From NCBI RefSeq assembly GCF_001642695.1, contig NZ_LWCC02000005.1, positions 2,586,826 to 2,632,465 on the forward strand: DNA of 45,640 bases, written 5' to 3'. The first letter of the stretch is position 1; each line of letters starts with the position of its first letter. Positions 1 to 6,623 of the stretch are shown piece after piece. Below the pieces are notes generated by a model. The model saw nothing but the letters and a program-made list of their open reading frames with translations. It was not told where the DNA came from and did no database searches. Source of the stretch: Streptomyces chilikensis (GTDB lineage: Bacteria > Actinomycetota > Actinomycetes > Streptomycetales > Streptomycetaceae). The translations under genes and the position numbers were made by a program.

Positions 1-391
1 CGGGCGGCGCCGGCAAGAGGGTCAGGGGCGCTGTTGACGCAGGCGCACGGAGACCCAGCGGGCCCGACGGCGCAGTATGCCGCCGATGCCCACACCGAGC
101 TCGGTCGCCGGTGGCTGCGGAGCGCCACGGCGGCGGCCGCCCGGCCCCCCGGCCGAACGGCGGTCACGTGCTGCGTCACTGAAGTCGTACGTCCAGCCCA
201 TACCCCGACGTGTGCCCCTGGCCCAAGGTCCATAACCGTGCCGGAGGTCCTTATTTGGCCTATGCGGCAGGCATGGGATGTTCGTAGGAAAGACATCCCG
301 GTCCGGATATCGGTGACCCACCAGCTCGGACACCCCGCCGACAAGGGGGCGCGCGCATCGTGCGAGCGCGCCGGAGTGCGCCCGTGAGCCC
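1..391. other. Intergenic region with no confident gene
   Basis: About 390 bases before the stop of the first minus-strand gene. Two open frames exist (minus 22-333 and plus 34-387), but neither shows a recognisable domain, a good ribosome binding site or typical Streptomyces third-position bias throughout. A 59-residue minus-strand subframe starting MGWTYDFSDAARD has about 80 percent GC3, so it could be a small gene. An inverted repeat GGGATGT/ACATCCC lies at 275-299 in the most AT-rich part (245-300), which may be a promoter or operator. The gene it would serve is probably outside the window. Confidence 0.4.
348..372 (-). terminator. Candidate terminator after the hydrolase gene
   Basis: A 7-bp stem GGCGCGC/GCGCGCC with an 11-base loop lies about 20 bases past the stop codon of the minus-strand hydrolase. 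There is no U-tract, as is common for Streptomyces hairpin terminators. Confidence 0.35.
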
Positions 392-1348
392 TCAGCGGTC
401 CGGCTCGGGATCCTTCAGCCAGTTCACCAGCTCCGCGGAGAACGCCGCGGGGTCCTCCTCGTGCGGGAAGTGACCCAGACCGTCGAAGAGCCGCCACCGG
501 TAGGGCGCCTCCACGTACTCCCCGGACCCCGCCGCGGTGCGGGTCCGCATCACCGGGTCCAAGGAGCCGTGCAGGTGCAGCGTCGGCACCCGCACCGGGC
601 GCTTCATCCGCCGGTTGAACTGCAGGCCGTCGGGGCGCAGCAGCGACCGCACCATCCACCGGTACGGCTCGACGGAGCAGTGGGCCGTGGACGGGACGCA
701 CATCGCCCGCCGGTACACCTCGACCGCCTCGTCGTCCGGTCCTCCGCCCGGCCCCGACCACTCCCGGATCAGGCGGCCGACCAGCTCCCCGCCGTCGGCG
801 GTGAGCTGCCGCTCCGGGATCCAGGGCCGCTGGAACCCCCAGATGTGCGACCCGGCGGAGGTCTGCCGGAAGTCGGAGAGCATCGACGACCGCCACCGGC
901 GCGGGTGGGACATGGAGGCGACCGCCAGCCGGCGCACCAGCTTCGGCCGCATCGCCGCCGCCGTCCACGCGAGGTAGCCGCCCAGGTCGTGACCGACCAG
1001 GGCGGCGTCCGGCTCGCCCAGCGAACGGATGACGCCGGTGATGTCCAGCGCCAGGTTGGCCGGGTCGTAGCCGCGGGGCGTGCGGTCGCTGCCGCCGACG
1101 CCCCGCAGGTCCATCGCCACGGCCCGGAAGCCCGCATCGGCGAGGGGACCCATCTGGTGGCGCCAGGTCCACCAGAATTGGGGGAAGCCGTGCAGCAGCA
1201 GGACCAGCGGACCGTCGCCCAGCTCGGCGATGTGGAAGCGGGCGCCGTTGGCGGCGACGTCGCGGTGGATCACCTTCCTGCCGTCGGGCAGTTCGTCGAT
1301 CCGTACCGCCGATGCGGGCTGCGCCGGGGAAGTGGCTGGGTCGGTCAT
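392..1348 (-). CDS. Alpha/beta hydrolase, epoxide-hydrolase-like
   Basis: A 318-residue alpha/beta-hydrolase-fold protein, probably cytoplasmic. The oxyanion region HGFPQFWW lies near residue 54, and DLRGVGGSD follows. The nucleophile elbow GHDLGG near residue 117 carries Asp rather than Ser, which in this fold points to epoxide hydrolase or haloalkane dehalogenase chemistry. LHGSLDP (acid region) and GLGHFPHEEDP (catalytic His) come near the C-terminus. The ATG is chosen because it overlaps the stop of the upstream holin-family gene in an ATGA, so the two are probably translationally coupled. The open frame runs further upstream, but that part only overlaps the neighbour. The substrate cannot be inferred. 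Family confidence is high and the reaction is moderate. Confidence 0.9.
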   Translation of the reverse strand: MTDPATSPAQPASAVRIDELPDGRKVIHRDVAANGARFHIAELGDGPLVLLLHGFPQFWWTWRHQMGPLADAGFRAVAMDLRGVGGSDRTPRGYDPANLALDITGVIRSLGEPDAALVGHDLGGYLAWTAAAMRPKLVRRLAVASMSHPRRWRSSMLSDFRQTSAGSHIWGFQRPWIPERQLTADGGELVGRLIREWSGPGGGPDDEAVEVYRRAMCVPSTAHCSVEPYRWMVRSLLRPDGLQFNRRMKRPVRVPTLHLHGSLDPVMRTRTAAGSGEYVEAPYRWRLFDGLGHFPHEEDPAAFSAELVNWLKDPEPDR

Positions 1349-1836
1349 GACGACGAGCGTGCCACAGAGTCGAGCTGCTTGGCGTAGGGGTCGACGGGCA
1401 CCACGGCGGGACGCGGGTGCGGCTTGGCGTTCTGCAGCACCTCCGCGGTCCGCTTCACCTCGGCGCTCACCTGCTGCGGGGCCTGGCTCTGCTTCGCCTT
1501 CTTGAAGAAGACCATGCCGATCGCCGCCAGCAGCAGCGCGACGATCACCGACACGGCGAAGGACAGGAGGAAGCACCACGCCAGGTTCCACCCGGTCCAG
1601 GCGTGGAAGCCGTAGGCCAACGCGAAGCTGAGCATCGGGAGCGAGAACACCAGCAGGGCGAGCGCCACCGTGAACAGGGCGGACCCCGTCGCCCCTCGTT
1701 TGACGTCCTGCTTGAGCAGCGCCCTCGCGTACGCGATCTGGTCCTGGACCAGAGCGGACATCTCGGTCGACGCCGTGGCGAACAGCTGACCCATGCTGCG
1801 TTCGGAGCCGACCGGGTTGCCGTCGGGTGCGCTCAT
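1345..1836 (-). CDS. Phage holin family (Holin-X type) membrane protein
   Basis: A 163-residue protein starting MSAPDGNPVGSERSMG. The N-terminal 50 residues are soluble and amphipathic. Two adjacent hydrophobic segments lie at about residues 57-80 and 86-112, and a polar, Ala/Lys/Pro-rich cytoplasmic-type tail ends SVARSSS. This matches the actinobacterial putative Actinobacterial Holin-X family (PF07332), which is widespread on chromosomes and not evidence of a prophage. A GGGAG ribosome binding site lies 8 bases before the ATG. The stop overlaps the hydrolase start by ATGA, so the two form an operon. Its molecular role is unknown; holin activity should not be assumed. Confidence 0.85.
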   Translation of the reverse strand: MSAPDGNPVGSERSMGQLFATASTEMSALVQDQIAYARALLKQDVKRGATGSALFTVALALLVFSLPMLSFALAYGFHAWTGWNLAWCFLLSFAVSVIVALLLAAIGMVFFKKAKQSQAPQQVSAEVKRTAEVLQNAKPHPRPAVVPVDPYAKQLDSVARSSS

Positions 1837-2362
1837 CGCGGACTCCCTTTCCTGCCGAGTTCTGTACCGTCCAGTCAGATCATGCCGGACCCGCACGAAC
1901 CTTGCGCGCACCGGCCGGTAGTAGAGGTACCCCCGATCGCTCCGCGCGTACGTGGGGGCGGGGAGAAGACCTGAAGGAGAGTCACCGGCCGTCCGGCGCG
2001 AGCGTCCGGGACCGGAACTCCGGACCGGCACCCGAGAGGACGCCGGCGCGAGTGGCGGCGGCGCCGGGGCGGGCGACGGCATCGCGAGCACGGAAGGCGC
2101 CTGGGAGGGCGGACGCCGGGGAGCGCGCCCCCAAGGGGCCCCGGCGGGTGCGGGCGGAGGCGATCCCGGGGAGGGGCCGCGTGGGCGGGGTGCGGAACGG
2201 GCCCAGGAGATGTGCGGGGACGGACGCGGAGAGGTGCCGCGGACGGGATGCGGGTGGCGGACCCAGGGAGGTGTCCCGGGACCCTTGACGGCGGTGTCCC
2301 GGGACCCTGGGCGGCGGTGTCCGTGGCATCCGCGGTGTCCGCGGGGGTCGCCCAGGACGGTC
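1837..2362. other. Intergenic spacer between nhaA and the holin-type gene
   Basis: Some 525 bases separate nhaA from the next gene in the same minus-strand direction. The part nearest the holin-type start (1837-1940) is less GC-rich and probably holds its promoter, though I see no clear -35/-10 pair. The rest is extremely GC-rich, and its open frames lack domains. A 16-bp direct repeat lies near the nhaA end and is listed separately. Confidence 0.4.
2270..2308. repeat. 16-bp direct repeat downstream of nhaA
   Basis: GGTGTCCCGGGACCCT occurs exactly at 2270-2285 and 2293-2308, and each copy contains the palindrome GTCCCGGGAC. It lies 55-93 bases past the nhaA stop, so the paired palindromes may act as a terminator or mRNA 3-prime stabiliser. 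That role is inference. Confidence 0.5.
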
Positions 2363-3784
2363 CTACTCGCGCCGGTCGGCGGACATGGACTCGGCCAGGC
2401 GCCGGTGCCGGGCAGCCTTGCGCTCCAGGATCTCCGCCATCCGCAGGTGGTACTCCGGGTCGTCCTGGGTGTAGACGTCCGGGATCCCGTCGTGGTCCTC
2501 GTCCCGCTCCTCCGCCTCGGTCATCCGCCGGTACTTGGCGTTGCGGAGCCTCAGCAGCACCGCCGCCAGCAGTGTGGCGAGCAGCGAACCGACCAGCACG
2601 GCGGCCTTCACGTGCTCACTGAGCGCGGCGTCGTCCTCGAAGGCCAGCTCGCCGATCAGCAGGGACACCGTGAAGCCGATGCCCGCCAGTGTCGCCAGCG
2701 CGAAGACGTCGGCCCAGGCGAGGTCGTCGCTGAGCGAGGCGCGGGTGAAACGGGCCGTCAGCCAGGTACCGCCGAAGATGCCGAGCGTCTTGCCCACCAC
2801 CAGGCCCAGCGTCACGCCCAGCGTCTCCGGCTGGGTGAACACCGCGGCCAGGTCCCCGCCCGCGACCGGCACACCCGCCGCGAACAGCGCGAACAGCGGC
2901 ACGGCAAGACCCGCCGAGAGCGGCCGGACCTGGTGCTCGATGCGCTCGCCGGGCGACTCGTCCTCACCCTCACGGCGGCTGCAGCGCAGCATCAGGCCCA
3001 TCGCGACGCCGGCGATGGTCGCGTGGACGCCGCTGTTGTACATCAGCGCCCAGATCACCAGGCCCAGCGGGACGTAGACCCACCAGCCGCGCACGCCCTT
3101 GCGCAGGAGCAGCCAGAAGACGGCCAGGCCCGCCACGGCGCCGCCGAGCGCGGCGAAGTTCAGGTGGTGGGTGAAGAAGATCGCGATGATGACGATGGCC
3201 AGGAGGTCGTCGACCACCGCGAGGGTCAGCAGGAAGGCCCGCAGGGCAGAGGGCAGCGAGGTACCGATCACCGCGAGGACGGCCAGCGCGAAGGCGATGT
3301 CGGTGGCGGTCGGGACCGCCCAGCCCGCCAGGGAGCCACCGCCGGCGCCGCTGACCGCGAGGTAGACCAACGCCGGCGCGACCATGCCGCACACGGCGGC
3401 GATCACCGGCAGGGCCGCCGCCTTGGGGTCCTTCAGGTCGCCCGCCACCAGCTCGCGCTTGAGCTCGATGCCGGCCACGAAGAAGAAGATCGCCAGCAGG
3501 CCTTCCGACGCCCAGTGCTCGATCGACAGGTCGAGGCCGAGGGCCGAGGGACCGAGGTGGATGCCGCTGAAGGACTCATAGCTTCCCCGCAGGCCCGGAA
3601 GGTTGGCCCAGAGCAATGCGGCGATCGCGGCGATCAGGAGGAGGACGCCGCCGACCGTCTCGGTGCGCAGGGCGTCCGCGAGGAAGCCGCGCTCCCGCAG
3701 GGAGACCCGGCGGAATGCCTGGGGGGGAGCGGAGCCTCCGGCAGCGGGGGTCGTCGGCTTGGGGTCGTGCGCGGGCTTCGCCAT
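2363..3784 (-). CDS. nhaA: Na+/H+ antiporter NhaA
   Basis: A 473-residue NhaA-family sodium/proton antiporter of the cytoplasmic membrane, which exchanges external protons for internal Na+ or Li+ and supports pH and sodium homeostasis. About twelve hydrophobic helices are visible. They include the family signatures FFFVAGIELKRELV near residue 110, PTATDIAFALAVLAVIG near residue 160 and the ion-binding paired aspartates in AVVDDLLAIVII near residue 190. The protein is longer than E. coli NhaA (388 residues). The extra length is an N-terminal Pro/Ala-rich stretch and a charged C-terminal tail (about 60 residues, EAEERDEDHDGIPDVY), common in actinobacterial forms. GGAGGG lies 8 bases before the ATG. 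Its promoter should lie within 3785-3980. Confidence 0.95.
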   Translation of the reverse strand: MAKPAHDPKPTTPAAGGSAPPQAFRRVSLRERGFLADALRTETVGGVLLLIAAIAALLWANLPGLRGSYESFSGIHLGPSALGLDLSIEHWASEGLLAIFFFVAGIELKRELVAGDLKDPKAAALPVIAAVCGMVAPALVYLAVSGAGGGSLAGWAVPTATDIAFALAVLAVIGTSLPSALRAFLLTLAVVDDLLAIVIIAIFFTHHLNFAALGGAVAGLAVFWLLLRKGVRGWWVYVPLGLVIWALMYNSGVHATIAGVAMGLMLRCSRREGEDESPGERIEHQVRPLSAGLAVPLFALFAAGVPVAGGDLAAVFTQPETLGVTLGLVVGKTLGIFGGTWLTARFTRASLSDDLAWADVFALATLAGIGFTVSLLIGELAFEDDAALSEHVKAAVLVGSLLATLLAAVLLRLRNAKYRRMTEAEERDEDHDGIPDVYTQDDPEYHLRMAEILERKAARHRRLAESMSADRRE

Positions 3785-4117
3785 GACGGCGCCCTCCAGG
3801 GGGGTCGGGGCATACGTGTACGCATGCCGACCAGACTTCCCGGCGCACCTGAGGTCTCCCGGTCACCACGCGGGGAGCGTGGAAGTGGGGGACGCGGTGA
3901 TCAGCCTACCCAAAGTGTTCGGGGAAAGGCAGAGCGGGCCGAACGCCCCTGCGAACCCGGTTCCGTTCCTGCTCGGTTCCGATTCCGGTCCCAGGGGGAG
4001 TCCGACCCGCTCGAAGTTGATCGGTCGATCGACCGATCAACCCGATCAACCCGATCGACCGATCAACCAATCGCCCGATCGGCTGTCAGTCGATCGGTTC
4101 GCCGTCGGGCGTGTCGC
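3785..4117. other. acs-nhaA intergenic region
   Basis: The 333 bases between the acs stop and the nhaA start, both on the minus strand. The nhaA-proximal part (3785-4010) presumably holds the nhaA promoter. The acs-proximal 80 bases are a dense array of CGATC-type repeats around a perfect 24-bp palindrome, listed separately. No open frame here looks coding. Confidence 0.5.
4017..4095. repeat. 24-bp perfect palindrome plus GATC-rich repeats
   Basis: 4017-4040 is a perfect palindrome: the half TTGATCGGTCGA is followed at once by its exact complement. GATCGACCGATCAACC recurs at 4027-4042 and 4053-4068, 26 bp apart, and CCCGATCAA occurs between them. In all, eight GATC tetranucleotides fall within 77 bases. 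The array begins 22 bases past the acs stop codon. It could form a cruciform or hairpin terminator for acs, or an operator for nhaA lying about 230-300 bases before its start. The repeat is seen directly; the role is unknown. Confidence 0.85.
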
Positions 4118-6076
4118 TCACTCGGACTCGCTCCGCGCCGAGGGCAGCTTGGCCTGGATGAGGTCCATGACTCCGGCGTCGGTGAGCGTGGTGACGTCAC
4201 CCAGGTCCCGGTTCTCCGCCACGTCCCGCAGCAGGCGCCGCATGATCTTGCCGGAACGCGTCTTGGGCAGCTCGGCGACCGGCAGCACCCGCTTGGGCTT
4301 GGCGATCGGGCCGAGCGTGGCGCCCACGTGGTTGCGCAGCTCGTCGACCAGTCCCTCGTCCTCGGAAGCGCTGCCGCGCAGGATGACGAAGGCGACGATG
4401 GCCTGACCGGTCGTCTCGTCCGCCGCGCCGACCACGGCCGCCTCGGCGACCTTCGGGTGCGAGACCAGCGCCGACTCCACCTCGGTGGTGGAGATGTTGT
4501 GGCCGGAGACCAGCATCACGTCGTCCACCCGGCCGAGCAGCCAGATGTCGCCGTCGTCGTCCTTCTTGGCGCCGTCGCCCGCGAAGTACTTGCCCTGGAA
4601 GCGGGACCAGTAGGTGTCGACGAACCGCTCGTCGTCGCCCCAGATGGTGCGCAGCATCGACGGCCACGGTTCGGTGAGGACGAGGTAGCCACCGCCGCCG
4701 CTCGGCACCTCGTTGCCCTCGTCGTCCACCACGGTGGCGGCGATGCCCGGCAGCGGCACCTGAGCGGAGCCCGGCTTGGTCTCCGTGACACCGGGGAGCG
4801 GCGAGATCATGATCGCGCCGGTCTCGGTCTGCCACCAGGTGTCCACGACCGGCTTGGCACCCGCGCCGATGCGGTCGCGGTACCAGATCCACGCCTCGGG
4901 GTTGATCGGCTCGCCGACCGATCCCAGCACCCGCAGCGAGCTCAGGTCGAACTTGGCCGGGATGTCGTCGCCCCACTTCATGAACATCCGGATCACGGTG
5001 GGCGCCGTGTAGAGGATGGTCACGCCGTACTTCTGGACGATCTCCCAGAAGCGCCCCTGGTGCGGGGTGTCCGGAGTGCCTTCGTACATGACCTGGGTCG
5101 CACCGTTGGCCAGCGGGCCGTAGACGATGTAGGAGTGGCCGGTGACCCAGCCGACGTCGGCGGTGCACCAGTAGACGTCGGTCTCCGGCTTGAGGTCGAA
5201 GACGGCGTGGTGCGTGTAGGCGACCTGGGTGAGGTAGCCGCCGGAGGTGTGCAGGATGCCCTTCGGCTTGCCCGTGGTGCCCGAGGTGTACAGGATGAAC
5301 AGGGGCTGCTCGGCCTCGAACGCCTCGGGAGTGTGCTCGGCCGACTGGCGTTCGGTGATCTCGTGCCACCAGATGTCCCGGCCGTCGGTCCAGTCGACGT
5401 CCTGGGCCGTACGGCGGACCACGAGGACGTGCTCCACACCGTCGACCTTGGTGAGCGCCTCGTCCACGGCGGGCTTGAGGGCGGACGGCTTGCCGCGGCG
5501 CCAGCCGCCGTCGGCGGTGATGACCACCTTGGCGTCGGCGTCCTTGATGCGGGTGGCCAGCGCGTCGGCGGAGAAGCCTCCGAAGACCACGGAGTGCGCG
5601 GCGCCGATGCGGGCACAGGCCAGCATCGCGACGGCCGTCTCCGGGATCATGGGCATGTAGACGGCCACCCGGTCGCCCTGGCGGACACCCAGCTCCAGCA
5701 GCGCGTTGGCGGCGCGGGACACCTCGTCCTTGAGTTCGGCGTACGTGATGGCGCGGCTGTCGCCGGGCTCGCCCTCGAAGTGGATGGCCACCCGGTCGCC
5801 GTTGCCGGCCTCCACGTGACGGTCCACGCAGTTGTAGGCGACGTTGAGCGTGCCGTCCTGGAACCACTTGGCGAACGGCGGGTTCGACCAGTCGAGCGTC
5901 TCGTTCGGCTCGGTGTTCCAGGTCAGGCGGCGGGCCTGCTCGGCCCAGAAGCCGAGCCTGTCAGCCTTGGCCTGCTCATACGCCTCCGCCGTGACGTTGG
6001 CCGCGGCGGCCAGCTCGGCGGGGGGTGCGAACCTGCGCTCTTCTTTGAGCAGGTTGGCCAGGCTTTCGTTGCTCAC
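4118..6076 (-). CDS. acsA: Acetyl-CoA synthetase (AMP-forming)
   Basis: A 652-residue cytoplasmic enzyme that activates acetate with ATP to acetyl-AMP and then to acetyl-CoA. The length is normal for the family. The adenylate-forming P-loop [11 protein letters not shown] lies near residue 265, WWQTETG in the middle, the [16 protein letters not shown] hinge follows, and [11 protein letters not shown] is near the C-terminus. Its Lys610 is the lysine that Pat-type acetyltransferases acetylate and sirtuins deacetylate in this family. The GTG start is preferred because AGGGAG lies 6 bases upstream and translation then begins [10 protein letters not shown]; the open frame extends 14 codons more without support. 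A DasR-type half-palindrome lies about 90 bases upstream. The gene appears to be transcribed alone. Confidence 0.97.
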   Translation of the reverse strand: MSNESLANLLKEERRFAPPAELAAAANVTAEAYEQAKADRLGFWAEQARRLTWNTEPNETLDWSNPPFAKWFQDGTLNVAYNCVDRHVEAGNGDRVAIHFEGEPGDSRAITYAELKDEVSRAANALLELGVRQGDRVAVYMPMIPETAVAMLACARIGAAHSVVFGGFSADALATRIKDADAKVVITADGGWRRGKPSALKPAVDEALTKVDGVEHVLVVRRTAQDVDWTDGRDIWWHEITERQSAEHTPEAFEAEQPLFILYTSGTTGKPKGILHTSGGYLTQVAYTHHAVFDLKPETDVYWCTADVGWVTGHSYIVYGPLANGATQVMYEGTPDTPHQGRFWEIVQKYGVTILYTAPTVIRMFMKWGDDIPAKFDLSSLRVLGSVGEPINPEAWIWYRDRIGAGAKPVVDTWWQTETGAIMISPLPGVTETKPGSAQVPLPGIAATVVDDEGNEVPSGGGGYLVLTEPWPSMLRTIWGDDERFVDTYWSRFQGKYFAGDGAKKDDDGDIWLLGRVDDVMLVSGHNISTTEVESALVSHPKVAEAAVVGAADETTGQAIVAFVILRGSASEDEGLVDELRNHVGATLGPIAKPKRVLPVAELPKTRSGKIMRRLLRDVAENRDLGDVTTLTDAGVMDLIQAKLPSARSESE

Positions 6077-6163
6077 GACATCTCCCTTTCGAAGGGTGTC
6101 CGCTGTGTCCCGAGCCACAGCTCATCAGACCAGGGGGAGGGCTGACAAGGGTCGACCGCAAAT

Positions 6164-6175
6164 TGGTGTAGACCT
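6164..6175 (-). promoter_or_regulatory. DasR-type (dre-like) operator candidate before acs
   Basis: TGGTGTAGACCT matches the palindromic dre core TGGTCTAGACCA at 10 of 12 positions. It lies about 90 bases upstream of the acs GTG, a plausible operator distance. DasR is the GntR-family regulator that senses amino-sugar phosphates in Streptomyces. The match is by eye and short, so chance remains possible. Confidence 0.35.
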
Positions 6176-6322
6176 GTTCGGGTTTCTTCTGTGGCTGCGA
6201 CCTCGGGATTCGCGGATGGCTTGCGCGGATCGGTCATCCGTTGTCACGTACGGCCACGCGGAGGAGTTCAGTGCTGTTCGCCGCCCGAAGGGTGCGCGGC
6301 ACCCGTCCACCGGTGGCCCGGA

Positions 6323-6355
6323 GACGCGGGTCAACCCGCGTCGTGCGTTACGCAC
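6323..6355. promoter_or_regulatory. Two abutting palindromes upstream of acs
   Basis: GACGCGGGT-CA-ACCCGCGTC (6323-6342) is followed directly by GTGCGT-T-ACGCAC (6343-6355). Both are perfect apart from their short centres. They lie about 250-280 bases before the acs start and 270 bases past the SulP-CA stop. They may be operators or form a double hairpin in RNA; no regulator can be named. Confidence 0.45.
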
Positions 6356-6539
6356 TACCCCTCGTCGGGAGCGTCTACCCATGGGGCGCGGCGTGGCACG
6401 GGAGCCTCTCCGCGGTGTCTTGCCGGTGGTGGTCCGTGAGGTCTGAGGTCGTCCGGGGGGCGGCGCCGACCGGTGTGGCGGAGCTGGCCAAGGGGCGGGC
6501 CGGTCAGGAGGGCGGGCCGGTCAGGGGCGGGGCCGGGTA

Positions 6540-6563
6540 CGCGGTCCTCCGGGAGGGACCGCG
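6540..6563 (-). terminator. Candidate terminator of the SulP-carbonic anhydrase gene
   Basis: The stem CGCGGTCC/GGACCGCG (8 bp) with an 8-base loop lies 60 bases beyond the stop codon of the minus-strand gene. No U-tract follows. Confidence 0.5.
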
Positions 6564-6623
6564 CACCCGGCACGGCGCTGTGGAACGCGGCGTGGGACGG
6601 CTTGTGGGCCGGGCCCGCGCCGG

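Larger units (their letters stand above)
6077..6623. other. Upstream region of acs and 3-prime flank of the SulP-CA gene
   Basis: About 550 bases without a supported gene. From the acs side it holds the acs promoter region with a dre-like site (6164-6175), two abutting palindromes (6323-6355), a GC-rich stretch without coding bias, and a hairpin near 6540-6563 that probably terminates the SulP-carbonic anhydrase transcript. Confidence 0.5.

Noticed and set aside
22-333. Small minus-strand frame of 103 codons at the window start
   Set aside because: No good ribosome binding site, no recognisable domain and weak codon bias in the first half; kept only as a note on the intergenic region.
1345-1836. 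Prophage remnant suggested by a holin-family protein
   Set aside because: No other phage genes are present. The Holin-X family is a normal chromosomal family in actinobacteria, and the gene is coupled to a metabolic hydrolase.
4017-4095. CRISPR-like repeats
   Set aside because: Units are short, overlap, and are not separated by unique spacers of constant length; no cas genes are present.
1952-6145. A very long plus-strand open frame (about 1400 codons) across nhaA and acs
   Set aside because: It is antisense to two well-conserved genes, shows no domain, and consists of Arg/Gly/Asp/His-rich sequence, the usual result of extreme GC bias removing stop codons. The same applies to long frames opposite SulP-CA (6753-9392) and tmk-holB (32016-36665).
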